Positions 26,716 through 35,436 of a DNA stretch of 64,000 nt are shown here, piece after piece (the stretch's first letter is position 1; the number at the start of each line of letters is the position of its first letter). Location of the stretch: NCBI RefSeq assembly GCF_000787815.1, contig NZ_BBPO01000006.1:46278-110277 (forward strand). Reading direction: 5' to 3'. The position numbers and the translations under genes were made by a program. This stretch comes from Streptacidiphilus neutrinimicus (GTDB taxonomy: Bacteria; Actinomycetota; Actinomycetes; Streptomycetales; Streptomycetaceae). Under the pieces are notes generated by a model. The model worked only from the letters and a program-made list of their open reading frames with translations, ran no database searches and was not told the DNA's origin.

Positions 26716-27348
26716 ATGACGCCGTTGACGCCGCTCCCTCCGCTGGCCGTCGGGTTCGACCTCGACATGACACTGATCGACTCCCGGCCCGGGATCGCCC
26801 GGGCCTACGCGTACCTGGCTGAGGAGACCGGCACGGACATCGACACCGCGCTCGTCTGCTCCCGCCTCGGACCGCCGGTCGAGGTCGAGATGGCGAACTG
26901 GTTCCCGGCCGACGAGGTCGAGGCCATGGCGGACCGGTACCGGAAGCTCTACGCGGAGTACGGGGTCGCCGGGGTCACCCCGCTGCCGGGCGCGGTGGCG
27001 GCGCTCGCCGCGGTGCGCGCGGCCGGCGGGCGGACGGTCGTGGTGACCGGCAAGCACACGCCCAACGCGCGGCTCAACCTGGAGGCGCTGGAGATGCGCG
27101 TCGACGCGCTGCACGGCGACGTCTTCGCCGCGGGCAAGGCCGAGGCGCTGCGCGCCGAGGGCGTGCGGGTCTACGTCGGCGACCACCTGGGCGACGTCTT
27201 GGGCGCACGCGAGGCGGGCGCCTTCCCGGTCGCGGTCCCCACCGGGCCCTACGACGCGGCGAGCCTGCGCGCGGCCGGTGCGGGCGTGGTCCTGCCGGAC
27301 CTCACCGGGTTCCCGGCCTGGCTGGACGACTACTTGGCGGCGACCTGA
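26716..27348 (+). CDS. HAD-superfamily phosphatase (phosphoglycolate-phosphatase-like)
   Basis: This 210-aa protein has HAD motif I GFDLDMTLIDSR, a helical cap domain, motif II VVVTGKH, and motif III/IV VYVGDHLGDVLGAREAG. It should dephosphorylate a small phosphate ester; phosphoglycolate is only one option. The DMT triplet replaces the more usual DGT. I start at the ATG at 26716; a GTG at 26707 is in frame. Its end overlaps the convergent small membrane-protein gene by 19 bp. Confidence 0.85.
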   Translation: MTPLTPLPPLAVGFDLDMTLIDSRPGIARAYAYLAEETGTDIDTALVCSRLGPPVEVEMANWFPADEVEAMADRYRKLYAEYGVAGVTPLPGAVAALAAVRAAGGRTVVVTGKHTPNARLNLEALEMRVDALHGDVFAAGKAEALRAEGVRVYVGDHLGDVLGAREAGAFPVAVPTGPYDAASLRAAGAGVVLPDLTGFPAWLDDYLAAT

Positions 27349-27584
27349 CGCTTCTGCGAGCGGGCCGAGACGAACAGGCCCGTGAGCGCGACCGCGAAGC
27401 CCAGCGGCATCACCATGCAGACGAAGTACGCGGGCGTCGGCAGCCGGTGCAGACCGAGGAAGAGCGGCAGCACCGTGGCGATGGTCGCCACCGCGCCGAC
27501 TGCGAAGAGGATCGCCCCGACACGGACCAGCCGGTCGCCGGGGGCGGCCGGGTCCTGCGCGCGGGAGAGGGAGTCAGCGTTCAC
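27330..27584 (-). CDS. Small two-helix membrane protein
   Basis: This 84-aa protein has two predicted membrane helices, VRVGAILFAVGAVATIATVL and YFVCMVMPLGFAVALTGLFV, and ends in the basic ARSQKRQVAAK. I recognise no named family, but two-helix proteins of this kind are common in streptomycetes. The GTG at 27584 is chosen because the sequence becomes a plausible protein from there. The GGAGGGT site is only 1 nt away, so a GTG at 27593 is also possible. The frame further upstream to 27737 is unlikely. Confidence 0.6.
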   Translation of the reverse strand: MNADSLSRAQDPAAPGDRLVRVGAILFAVGAVATIATVLPLFLGLHRLPTPAYFVCMVMPLGFAVALTGLFVSARSQKRQVAAK

Positions 27585-27661
27585 ACCCTCCACGCTAACG
27601 GGTCCGCACAGGTGCGCGGCGCGCACGGGGTTAGCGGAGTGCCCCGGCCGGGTATGCACGT

Positions 27662-27682
27662 CACGCACGGGGACCGTGCGTG
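27662..27682. promoter_or_regulatory. Perfect hairpin in the region upstream of the second cold-shock gene
   Basis: CACGCACGG (27662-27670), GGA, and CCGTGCGTG (27674-27682) form a 9-bp inverted repeat. It lies in the 362-bp divergent gap 27585-27946 between the small membrane protein and the cold-shock gene. No gene is supported in the gap. The hairpin could be an operator or a leader structure. Confidence 0.45.
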
Positions 27683-27946
27683 CGCGCAGCGGGACCGCTG
27701 TGGCGTGACCAGGCTGTTCGATGAGGAGGTGCGCCATGTCCCCGATCTGGACGACACGTCGGTCGGCCGTGGCGCAGGTGCCTCCGGCGGAGCAATCCGG
27801 TCGATCATTTCGGCTCCGACCTGGAACAATGGCCCAGCGCTAGTTCGCCTGCGGCGCTCCGTGGTCACCACCGGTCACCGGTGGGGTGCCGCACCCCCGT
27901 ACGACACACTCCGACTCAACGACTCACCCAACGACGAGGTCTCCCC

Positions 27947-28330
27947 ATGCCTACGGGCAAAGTGAAGTGGTTCAACACTGAGAAGGGCTTCGGCTTCCTC
28001 TCGCGCGACGACGGCGGCGACGTGTTCGTCCACTCCAAGGCGCTGCCTGTCGGAGTGGAGTCGCTGAAGCCCGGCCAGCGGGTCGAGTTCGGCGTGGTCG
28101 CCGGCCACCGGGGGGACCAGGCGCTGACCGTGACACTCCTGGAGGAGGCCCCGTCGCTGGCCGCGGCGTCCCGCAAGAAGCCGGACGAGCTCGCGGCGAT
28201 GGTCCAGGACCTCACCACGGTGCTGGAGAAGATCATCCCGGGCCTCCAGAAGGGCCGCTACCCCGACAAGCCCGTCGGCAAGCGCATCGCCACCCTCCTC
28301 CACCACGTCGCCGACCAACTGGACGTGTAG
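27947..28330 (+). CDS. Cold-shock-domain protein with C-terminal extension
   Basis: This 127-aa protein starts with a full cold-shock domain (TGKVKWFNTEKGFGFLSRDD, VFVHSKAL and a GQRVEF segment). A C-terminal extension of about 60 residues follows (KKPDELAAMVQDLTTVLEKI, then HHVADQLDV). The extension is helical and acidic and is typical of the longer Streptomyces cold-shock proteins; its role is unknown. The start at 27947 is set by the domain and by gaggt upstream. It is followed at once by repeat copy 2 and by the convergent mqnD. Confidence 0.92.
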   Translation: MPTGKVKWFNTEKGFGFLSRDDGGDVFVHSKALPVGVESLKPGQRVEFGVVAGHRGDQALTVTLLEEAPSLAAASRKKPDELAAMVQDLTTVLEKIIPGLQKGRYPDKPVGKRIATLLHHVADQLDV

Positions 28331-28343
28331 GTGCACTGCCCCA

Positions 28344-28497
28344 GGGGCGCGGGGCTCTGCTGATGTGCGGCTCCTCCCCCAGCCTTCGGCCGGGAGGCGC
28401 CCCCAGCGTGGGCGCGAGCATCCACCCTGTGCGGATGGCCCCGCGCGTTGGGGACCACCCGCTCAACGGTGGCTCGTCGCGCAGTTCCCCGCGCCCC
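28344..28497 (+). repeat. Intergenic repeat copy 2 with 11-bp terminal inverted repeats
   Basis: The element is bounded by GGGGCGCGGGG (28344-28354) and its exact complement CCCCGCGCCCC (28487-28497), giving a 154-bp unit. Inside lies the hairpin CCTCCC...GGGAGG around CAGCCTTCGGCC (near 28373-28397). The first 97 bp differ from copy 3 at only about five positions. It lies 13 bp after the cold-shock gene and 33 bp before the convergent mqnD stop, so it may also end transcription from both sides. Confidence 0.85.
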
Positions 28498-28530
28498 TCG
28501 CGTGCTGCAACCTGAGGCGGGAGCGGAACC

Positions 28531-29400
28531 TCAGGAAGGGAAGGCCAGGAGCTCGTCCGGGACGGCCGGGGTCAGGCCCTCGGACGCGGCGCGGGTGAGG
28601 AGGGCGCGGACCGCGGCGTAGCCGGCTTCGCCGAGGTCCTCGGTGAACTCGTTCACGTAGAGGCCGATGTGCTGGTCCGCCACCGCGGGGTCCATCTCCT
28701 GGGCGTGCGACATCACGTAGTCCCGCGAGAGCGCGGGCTCCGCCCACGCGGCGCGGACACTGGCGCGGACGGTGTCCGCCAGCGCCGCGAGGCGCTCCGC
28801 GCCGAGCGAGCGGCGGGCGACGATCGCGCCGAGCGGGATCGGGAGGCCGGTCGCGGACTCCCACGCCTCGCCCATGTCCGCGAGGCAGCGCAGGCCGTAG
28901 TTCTGGTAGGTGAACCGCGCCTCGTGGATGACGAGACCCGCGTCGACCTTGCCGTCGCGCACCGCCGGCATGATCTCGTGGAACGGCATGACCACGATCT
29001 CGCCGAGGCCGCCGGGGACGGCCTCCGCCGCCCAGAGCCGGAACAGCAGGTACGCGGTGGAGCGCTCGCTCGGGACGGCCACGGTGGCGCCGCGCAGCGC
29101 GGCGGGCTCGGAGGAGGCGTCGGGGCCCGTGAGGACCAGGGGGCCGCAGCCGCGGCCCAGGGCGCCGCCGCAGGGGAGCAGGGCGTACTCGGAGAGGACC
29201 CACGGCAACTGCGCGTAGGAGATCTTCAGGACGTCGAGCTCGCCGCGCTCGGCCAGGCCGTTCGTGATGTCGATGTCGGCGAAGGTGACCTCGGGCGGCA
29301 CCGCCCCCGCGACCAGGCCGTCGGCCCAGGCGTGGAAGACGAAGGTGTCGTTCGGGCAGGGGGAGAAGGCGATACTGAGGGCCGGGTTGGAAGAAGTCAC
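28531..29400 (-). CDS. mqnD: 1,4-dihydroxy-6-naphthoate synthase MqnD
   Basis: This 289-aa protein has the MqnD fold of periplasmic-binding type II. It has FSPCPNDTFVFHAWADG at the start, the DVLKISYAQLPW segment, ATVAVPSERSTAYLLFRL and DAGLVIHEARFTYQNYGL, with the conserved histidine in VIHE. It turns cyclic dehypoxanthine futalosine into 1,4-dihydroxy-6-naphthoate, a late step of the futalosine menaquinone route. The GTG start overlaps the mqnB stop (GTGA), so both are coupled. Confidence 0.94.
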   Translation of the reverse strand: MTSSNPALSIAFSPCPNDTFVFHAWADGLVAGAVPPEVTFADIDITNGLAERGELDVLKISYAQLPWVLSEYALLPCGGALGRGCGPLVLTGPDASSEPAALRGATVAVPSERSTAYLLFRLWAAEAVPGGLGEIVVMPFHEIMPAVRDGKVDAGLVIHEARFTYQNYGLRCLADMGEAWESATGLPIPLGAIVARRSLGAERLAALADTVRASVRAAWAEPALSRDYVMSHAQEMDPAVADQHIGLYVNEFTEDLGEAGYAAVRALLTRAASEGLTPAVPDELLAFPS

Positions 29401-30113
29401 CGGACCAGTGTCTCGTACGGCACCCGCGCGTGGACGTCCGCCAGGGCGGCCAGCGCCTCCCCGATGCGCCAGGCGGCGCGGTCGCGGGGGCCGACCGCGT
29501 TGGAGACGGTCCGCAGCTCCAACACGGGGACGCCGTGTCCGGCCGCCGCCTCCGCGACGCCGAAACCCTCCATGGCCTCGGCCACCGCGTCCGGGTGACG
29601 CCGCAGCAGCTCGGCCGCGCGCTCCGCGCTGCCGGTGACGGTGGAGACCGTCAGAACGGGGCCGGTGGCCGTCGGGAGCCCGGCGTCGCGCAGGCGCCGG
29701 ACGACCGGGTCGACGAAGGCGCAGGCGTGCCGGACGCGTCCGAAGCCCAGCTCGGTGACGTCGGCGAAGCCGTCGGGCGTCGCCGCGCCCAGGTCCGCCG
29801 CGACGATCGCCTCGGCGACGACCGCCGAGCCGACCGGGGCCGCGGGGGCGAAGCCGCCCGCGATGCCGGAGGAGACGGCGAGGCCGTAGGCCGTCGGGGC
29901 GAGTGCGAGGGCCGTCGCCGTGGCCGCGGCCGCCGCGGCGGGGCCGACGCCGCCGATCACCACGTCCACCGGGCCGAGGGCCGTCAGCGGGTAGCCGCCG
30001 GGCAGGGTCCGCGTGACCTCGTCCGCGTGCGGCAGCGCCGCGCCAGCACCACGAAGCACCGCCGCCGCTTCGGGAGCGACGGCGGTGACGACGAGAACGC
30101 GCGGGGAGGTCAA
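29397..30113 (-). CDS. mqnB: Futalosine hydrolase MqnB
   Basis: This 238-aa nucleoside-phosphorylase-fold protein has the MqnB pattern: RVLVVTAVAPEAAAV at the start, DVVIGGVGPAAAAAAT, AVSSGIAGGFAP, and the catalytic stretch AEAMEGFGVAEAAA. It removes the hypoxanthine base from futalosine. The apparent start is a TTG at 30113, with no clear ribosome site, 19 bp after the DUF2771 stop; no better start is visible. It is coupled to mqnD downstream. Confidence 0.92.
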   Translation of the reverse strand: MTSPRVLVVTAVAPEAAAVLRGAGAALPHADEVTRTLPGGYPLTALGPVDVVIGGVGPAAAAAATATALALAPTAYGLAVSSGIAGGFAPAAPVGSAVVAEAIVAADLGAATPDGFADVTELGFGRVRHACAFVDPVVRRLRDAGLPTATGPVLTVSTVTGSAERAAELLRRHPDAVAEAMEGFGVAEAAAGHGVPVLELRTVSNAVGPRDRAAWRIGEALAALADVHARVPYETLVR

Positions 30114-30132
30114 CGGGCCGTCAGGGCGCGGT

Positions 30133-30672
30133 TCAGCTGCCGGCGACCTTGAGCTGGAGCAGCCACTCGCCGTAGATGCCCTTGCCGCCCTTGTCGGTCT
30201 CCACGATCAGGATCGGGCCGGTGTTGGACGTCGTGGTCTGACCCGTGGTCGGGTCCTGGGTCGTCAGGACCTGGGCGATGGACAGCGGACCCGCGTAGGC
30301 GTTGGTCTGGTGCTGTACCAGGAAGCCGCTGCCGGTGCGCGCGACCCAGCCGTTCTTGGTGATCGGCTGGTCGACGTTGATGCCGAAGTTGCCGTTCGCG
30401 CTCGGCACGATCGCCGTCGGCATCTTCTTGTCGTCGCTCAGCGCTGCCTTGATCGACGCGCTGCACTTGGCCTGGTCGGCCGTGCTCAGGGCCTTGCCGC
30501 CCTTGTAGCAGTTGTCGAGGGGGGCGATCTGCGTCCAGTGGGAGCCGGCCACGACGGAGACCCGGGCGACCGAGGGCGCGTAGTGGGCGGCGATCGGAAG
30601 CGTGATACCGAGCGTCGCGGCGCCCACGACGGCGACGGCTCCAAGGGCGGCGACACCGCGGTTGAGACTCAT
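30133..30672 (-). CDS. DUF2771-family exported protein
   Basis: This 179-aa protein starts with a signal or anchor helix (GAVAVVGAATLGITLPIAAH) and has an outside part with two cysteines (DNCYKG and AKCSAS) that could form a disulfide. It ends in a GEWLLQL strand. The pattern fits DUF2771, whose gene is usually next to futalosine hydrolase in streptomycetes. The function is unknown. It lies upstream of mqnB on the same strand, so it may be part of the same operon. Confidence 0.78.
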   Translation of the reverse strand: MSLNRGVAALGAVAVVGAATLGITLPIAAHYAPSVARVSVVAGSHWTQIAPLDNCYKGGKALSTADQAKCSASIKAALSDDKKMPTAIVPSANGNFGINVDQPITKNGWVARTGSGFLVQHQTNAYAGPLSIAQVLTTQDPTTGQTTTSNTGPILIVETDKGGKGIYGEWLLQLKVAGS

Positions 30673-30698
30673 GGTGGCAGGCTACCGTCCCGCGACGA

Positions 30699-32069
30699 TC
30701 ACGCCACGTCGGGGGCTGCCGTCGCGTGCCGCGGCCGAAGCGTGAGCCGGGTCCGGACGGACCACACCAGGGCGACCCCCATCAGCGCGGCGGCGGTGGC
30801 CATGCCGACCTCCCCGACCAGCGGCAGCACGATCCCGAGGCCGCCGCCGATCACCCAGGTCAGCTGGACCACGGTCTCCGAACGGGCGAACGCCGAGGTC
30901 CGGACGGCTTCCGGCACGTCGCGCTGGATGAGGGCGTCGAGGCCCACCTTGCCCATGCACTGGGCGAAGCCGGAGACGAAGGCGAGCAGCACGACCGTGA
31001 GGGCGCCGAAGAGGATCGCGGCGGCCAGGGAGGACACGAACGCGAGTGCGACCATCAACGTGACGAGCGTCTCAGGGCCTTTCGTGCGCATCCAGGCGCC
31101 GACGACCGTGCCGAGCGTGTTGCCGATGCCCAGCGCCGCGGCGACCAGGCCCAGCGACGCCGTGGCCGGCAGCCCGGCGAGCGGATGCTCGCGCACCAGG
31201 AAGGCCAGGAAGAAGGTCAGGAAGCCGAACAGCACGCGCAGCGCGCTCTCCGAACCCAGCGCCAGCACGACGCCGGGGCCGACCGTCCGCAGCCCGACCT
31301 TGGCCCCGTCGGCCGGTGTGACCTCCGCGTGCAGGAGGGCGCGCTCCTCGCCCTTGGCCACGTCCACGGTGTGCGGCAGCGCGAAGGCGAGCCCGGCGCC
31401 GACGATGTAGATCAGGAACGCGCCGCGCAGCGGCCAGTCCGGGCCGATCAGGTGCAGCAGCCCGCCGAGCGCGGCGGCGACGCCGGTCGACAGCAGCCCG
31501 GCCAGCGAGACCCGCGAGTTCGCCTTCACCAGCGGCAGCTGTGGCGGTCTCAGCCGCGGCACCACGACGCTGCGGACGACCCCGTAGGCCTTCGAGGCCA
31601 CCAGCACGCCCAGCGCCAACGGGTAGATCGCCAGGCTTGCTCCGGCGATGGCCCCCGTCATCATCCAGGCCAGCCCGGCCCGGGCCAGCAGACTGCCCGC
31701 CATGGCGGCGCGCCGTCCGCTCGGGATCTTGTCCAGCATCGGCCCGATGACCGGCGCGAGGAGGACGAACGGCGCCATGGTGATCAGCAGGTACAGCGCG
31801 ACGCGCCCGCGCGCCTCGTGCGTCGGCACGGAGAAGAAGATGGTGGACGCCAGTGCGAGCGTGATCATCATGTCGCCGGCGGAGTTGACCGCGTGCAGTT
31901 CGATCAGCTTGGCCAGGCCCGACTCGCCCGCGCCCTCGGCGGAGGTGGCGCGGCGGATCCGCCGTCCGGTCGCGTTCGCGACCTTGCCGGTGCGCACCGC
32001 CGCAGCCGAGGCGAACCGGTGCACGGAGGACGCCGCGCGCCGCGCCTTGCCCACTCCCGCCTCGGCCAT
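30699..32069 (-). CDS. MFS-type transporter
   Basis: This 456-aa protein has about 12 hydrophobic segments after a basic N-terminus of about 50 residues. The first helix starts around DMMITLALASTIFFSV, and the loop between helices 2 and 3 has GPMLDKIPSGRRAAM, a variant of the MFS G-x-x-x-D-(R/K) motif. The substrate is unknown. The ATG at 32069 (in GGGAGATATGG) is chosen; an ATG at 32078 is nearby. It precedes the DUF2771 gene by 26 bp on the same strand and is divergent from the DUF3027 gene. Confidence 0.85.
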   Translation of the reverse strand: MAEAGVGKARRAASSVHRFASAAAVRTGKVANATGRRIRRATSAEGAGESGLAKLIELHAVNSAGDMMITLALASTIFFSVPTHEARGRVALYLLITMAPFVLLAPVIGPMLDKIPSGRRAAMAGSLLARAGLAWMMTGAIAGASLAIYPLALGVLVASKAYGVVRSVVVPRLRPPQLPLVKANSRVSLAGLLSTGVAAALGGLLHLIGPDWPLRGAFLIYIVGAGLAFALPHTVDVAKGEERALLHAEVTPADGAKVGLRTVGPGVVLALGSESALRVLFGFLTFFLAFLVREHPLAGLPATASLGLVAAALGIGNTLGTVVGAWMRTKGPETLVTLMVALAFVSSLAAAILFGALTVVLLAFVSGFAQCMGKVGLDALIQRDVPEAVRTSAFARSETVVQLTWVIGGGLGIVLPLVGEVGMATAAALMGVALVWSVRTRLTLRPRHATAAPDVA

Positions 32070-32275
32070 ATCTCCCATGGTGCACGACGGGAAAGAGAAG
32101 CCGTGGCACTTGGCACGGTACTTTCGGGATCCGGTTCCGCGTCCACGCGGGACACGGGACGGGCCGGTCGGCAAGAATAGGAGTCCGACCGGAACCGCGC
32201 GCACTCGTCGCCCCGGCGGTGGTGCGGAGTCCGTGGTTATGGCCGCGACGATGGTTGGGAGAGAATCAGTCCGTG

Positions 32276-33202
32276 ATGAGTGCTGCGACGACGCGAAGCC
32301 GTACCCCTGACCGCCTGTGCGCCGAGGCCGTGGAGTTCGCCCGGCACGCGGCCGTCGCGGCGGTCGGCGCGACCGCAGTCGGCGCGCACCTCGGCCTGGA
32401 CGTCGAGGGCGACCGCGTGGTCACGCACTATTTCGCCACGACGGAGAAGGCCTACCGAGGCTGGCGCTGGGCGGTCACCGTGACCCGCGCCGCGCGCGCC
32501 AAGCAGGTCACTCTCGATGAAACGGTGCTGCTGCCCGGCCCCGAGGCGCTGATCGCGCCGGAGTGGGTCCCGTGGAGCGAGCGCCTGCGCCCCGGCGACC
32601 TCGGCCCCGGCGACCTGCTCCCCACCGAGGCGGACGACCTGCGCCTGGAGCCCGGCTACTCCGGTGACGACGAGCCCGCGCCGAACTCGGTCCTCGCGGA
32701 GGACCGGCTCTCCGGCATCGCCGGCGAGGACGTGGCGATCGAGCCGAACGGCGAGCGGGTCGCGGTCGCGCCCGAGACGGAGCGCGCGGAGATCGCGTCC
32801 GTCGCGAACGAGCTGGGCATGGGCCGCGCGCGTGTGCTGAGCCGACTGGGCCTCAACCTGGCCGCGGACCGCTGGGAGAAGGAGTTCGGCGCGCACTCGC
32901 CGATGGCGCAGGCGGCGCCGGCGGCGTGCGTCTCGTGCGGCTTCCTAGTCCCCCTGAGCGGTTCGTCGCTCAGCCAGGCCTTCGGCGTGTGCAGCAACGA
33001 GTTCAGCCCCGCGGACGGCCGTATCGTCTCGCTGGCGTACGGGTGCGGCGCGCACTCCGAGGCGGCGGTGATGCCGGCCCCGGTGGTCCCGGCCCCGCCG
33101 GTCCTGGACGAGCTCAGCCTCGAACCCCTCCCCCTCCACCCCGACCGCTCCGGCGGCTCCGTCGAGGAGAGCACCCCGGCCGAGGAACTCGGCCACAGCT
33201 GA
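32276..33202 (+). CDS. DUF3027-family protein
   Basis: This 308-aa protein has the DUF3027 features: RLCAEAVEFARHAAVAAVG, THYFATTEKAYRGWRWAVTV, then LLPGPEALIAPEWVPWSERL, and RLEPGYSGDD. In the C-terminal half a CVSCGFLVPLSG and CSNEF...GCGAHSEA segment looks like a metal-binding knuckle. The function is unknown. The ATG at 32276 is preceded by a GTG in frame and GGGAGAG further up. Repeat copy 3 lies directly after it. Confidence 0.85.
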   Translation: MSAATTRSRTPDRLCAEAVEFARHAAVAAVGATAVGAHLGLDVEGDRVVTHYFATTEKAYRGWRWAVTVTRAARAKQVTLDETVLLPGPEALIAPEWVPWSERLRPGDLGPGDLLPTEADDLRLEPGYSGDDEPAPNSVLAEDRLSGIAGEDVAIEPNGERVAVAPETERAEIASVANELGMGRARVLSRLGLNLAADRWEKEFGAHSPMAQAAPAACVSCGFLVPLSGSSLSQAFGVCSNEFSPADGRIVSLAYGCGAHSEAAVMPAPVVPAPPVLDELSLEPLPLHPDRSGGSVEESTPAEELGHS

Positions 33203-33227
33203 CCCGCTTTCGGGGGCGGAGCCTCCA

Positions 33228-33380
33228 GGGGCGCGAGGCTCTGGTGATGTGCGGCACCTCCCCCAGCCTTCGGCCGGGAGGTGCCCCCAGCGTGGGCGCG
33301 AGCAACCACCCTGTGCGGATGGCCCTGCACGCCTCGGACCATCCGCTCATCGGTGGCTTGCCGCGCGCGCGGAGGAGCCG
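33228..33380 (+). repeat. Intergenic repeat copy 3
   Basis: It starts GGGGCGCGAGGC at 33228, like copy 2, and keeps the CAGCCTTCGGCCGGGAGG hairpin and the gtgcccccagcgtgggcgcg and accaccctgtgcggatggcc blocks. It then diverges, and its right end is degenerate. It fills the gap between the DUF3027 gene and the convergent deaminase gene. Minus-strand frames in copies 2 and 3 translate to similar peptides, but only because the DNA is repeated. Confidence 0.85.
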
Positions 33381-33411
33381 CACATGGGCGCGGCCCCGCG
33401 GCCCCGAACGG

Positions 33412-33861
33412 TTACTCGCCGATGTCCTCGTTCCAGAGGTCCGGGTGGGTGCGGATGAAGTCCGTCATCATGCCGACGCAGTCCTGGTCGTCCAGCAGGA
33501 CGATCTCGACTCCGTGCTCGGAGAGCCACGCGTGGCCGCCGTGGAAGGTCGTCGCCTCGCCGACGACGACGCGGCCGATGCCGAACTGGCGGACCAGGCC
33601 CGAGCAGTACCAGCACGGGGAGAGCGTCGTCACCATCGTGGTGCGGCGGTAGCCGCGCAGGCGGCCGGCCGCGCGGAACGCGGCCGTCTCCGCGTGCATG
33701 GACGGGTCGCCGTCCTGGACGCGGCGGTTGTGGCCCGCGCCCAGCAGCTCGCCGTCGGGACCGAACAGCGCCGCGCCGATGGGGATGCCGCCCTCGGCGA
33801 GGCCGCGGCGGGCCTCGTCGACGGCGACGGAGAGAAGTGCGCGGTAGTCGAGAGAGGACAT
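33412..33861 (-). CDS. Nucleoside/cytosine deaminase-family protein
   Basis: This 149-aa zinc deaminase has the metal-binding pair MHAETAAF (His and catalytic Glu) and SPCWYCSG (two Cys). The late WNEDIGE tail and GIPIGAALFG resemble yeast-type cytosine deaminase and related nucleobase deaminases. The exact substrate is uncertain: cytosine, guanine and isocytosine-like bases are all possible. The start has no unusual feature. It is divergent from the UbiD-like menaquinone gene. Confidence 0.88.
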   Translation of the reverse strand: MSSLDYRALLSVAVDEARRGLAEGGIPIGAALFGPDGELLGAGHNRRVQDGDPSMHAETAAFRAAGRLRGYRRTTMVTTLSPCWYCSGLVRQFGIGRVVVGEATTFHGGHAWLSEHGVEIVLLDDQDCVGMMTDFIRTHPDLWNEDIGE

Positions 33862-33975
33862 GCCCTTACGATGCCTCGGCCGGCCCCGCCCGAACCGGCC
33901 CGAGGCCCGGCGACACGCGTTCGGCGCCCGGCCCCGGAGAATGGCGCCACCACACGGTGACGGATACTGAGCACC

Positions 33976-35436
33976 ATGGCTTACGACGATCTACGGTCCT
34001 TCCTCCGGGCGCTGGAGCGCGAGGGCGACCTCAAGCGCATCAAGGTGGAGGTCGATCCCTACCTGGAGGTCGGTGAGATCGTCGACCGGGTCCAGAAGGC
34101 CAAGGGACCGGCGCTGCTCTTCGAGAACGTGAAGGGCTCGGCGATGCCGCTGGCCATGAACGTCTTCGGCACCGAGCGGCGCCTCGCCAAGGCGCTGGGC
34201 CTCAAGTCCGCCGACGAGATCGGCGAGAAGATCGCGGGGCTGCTCAAGCCGGAGCTGCCGCACGGCTTCACCGGCGTGCGCGAGGCCTTCGGCAAGCTGG
34301 CCGGGATGACGCACGTGCCGCCGAGGAAGGTGAAGCCGGGAGAGGCCAAGGTCCAGGAGGTCGTGCTCACCGGCGACGACGTGGACCTGATGCAGCTGCC
34401 GGCGTTGTTCACCTGGCCGCAGGACGGCGGGTCCTTCTTCAACCTGGGCCTGACCCACACCAAGGACCCGGACAGCGGCGTGCGCAACCTCGGGCTGTAC
34501 CGCCTGCAGCGTCACGACAGGCGCACCATCGGCATGCACTGGCAGATCCACAAGGACAGCCGCAACCACGCCGCCGTCGCGGCCAGGCGCGGCGAGAAGC
34601 TGCCGGTCGCGATCGCCTTCGGCTGCCCGCCGGCCGTCACCTACGCGGCCACCGCGCCGCTGCCCGGGGACATCGACGAGTACCTGTTCGCGGGCTTCGT
34701 CGGCGGCGAGCGCGTCAGGATGGTCGACTGCAGGACCGTCCCGCTCCAGGTCCCGGCCGACGCCGAGGTCGTGCTGGAGGGGTGGCTTGACCCGGACGAG
34801 ATGCTGCCCGAGGGCCCGTTCGGCGACCACACCGGCTTCTACACGCCGCAGGAGCCGTTCCCGGCGCTGACCATCGACTGCGTGACGATGCGCCGCCGAC
34901 CGCTGCTCCAGTCCATCGTGGTCGGCCGCCCGCCGACCGAGGACGGCCCGCTGGGCAAGTTCACCGAGCGGTTCTTCCTGCCGCTGCTGAAGGTGATCGT
35001 CCCGGACATCGTCGACTACGACCTGCCCGAGGCCGGCGGTTTCCACAACTGCGTGATCGTCTCGATCGACAAGAAGTACCCCAAGCACGCGCAGAAGGTC
35101 ATGCACGCGATCTGGGGCGCTCACATGATGTCGCTGACCAAGCTGATCATCGTGGTCGACTCGGACTGCGACGTCCACGACTACCACGAGGTCGCCTGGC
35201 GGGCGCTCGGCAACGTGGACTACAGCCGTGACCTGTCGGTGGTGGAGGGGCCGGTCGACCATCTCGACCACGCCTCCTACCAGCAGTTCTGGGGCGGCAA
35301 GGCGGGCATCGACGCGACCCGCAAGCTCCCCGAGGAGGGCTACACCCGCGACGGCGGCTGGCCCGAGATGGTGCTCTCGGACCCCGCCACGGCCTCACTC
35401 GTGGACAACCGCTGGAAGGAGTACGGGCTCTCATGA
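33976..35436 (+). CDS. UbiD-family decarboxylase of futalosine menaquinone synthesis
   Basis: This 486-aa protein matches UbiD along its length: DDLRSFLRALEREGDLKRI at the start, ALLFENVKGSAMPLAMNVFG, the NLGLYRLQRHDRRTIGMHWQ segment, HTGFYTPQEPFPALTIDC with the conserved D-H-T-G, and MSLTKLIIVVDSDCDVHD. UbiD enzymes need prenylated FMN from UbiX, and a UbiX gene lies 1.6 kb further on. It overlaps the UbiA-like prenyltransferase gene by ATGA. In streptomycetes this pair carries out prenylation and decarboxylation of the dihydroxynaphthoate intermediate (MqnL/MqnP). Confidence 0.92.
   Translation: MAYDDLRSFLRALEREGDLKRIKVEVDPYLEVGEIVDRVQKAKGPALLFENVKGSAMPLAMNVFGTERRLAKALGLKSADEIGEKIAGLLKPELPHGFTGVREAFGKLAGMTHVPPRKVKPGEAKVQEVVLTGDDVDLMQLPALFTWPQDGGSFFNLGLTHTKDPDSGVRNLGLYRLQRHDRRTIGMHWQIHKDSRNHAAVAARRGEKLPVAIAFGCPPAVTYAATAPLPGDIDEYLFAGFVGGERVRMVDCRTVPLQVPADAEVVLEGWLDPDEMLPEGPFGDHTGFYTPQEPFPALTIDCVTMRRRPLLQSIVVGRPPTEDGPLGKFTERFFLPLLKVIVPDIVDYDLPEAGGFHNCVIVSIDKKYPKHAQKVMHAIWGAHMMSLTKLIIVVDSDCDVHDYHEVAWRALGNVDYSRDLSVVEGPVDHLDHASYQQFWGGKAGIDATRKLPEEGYTRDGGWPEMVLSDPATASLVDNRWKEYGLS

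Noticed and set aside
28233..28466. Minus-strand small frames in repeat copies 2 and 3 that encode similar peptides
   Set aside because: The similarity follows from the repeated DNA. There is no ribosome site, and differences fall equally in all codon positions as far as I can judge.
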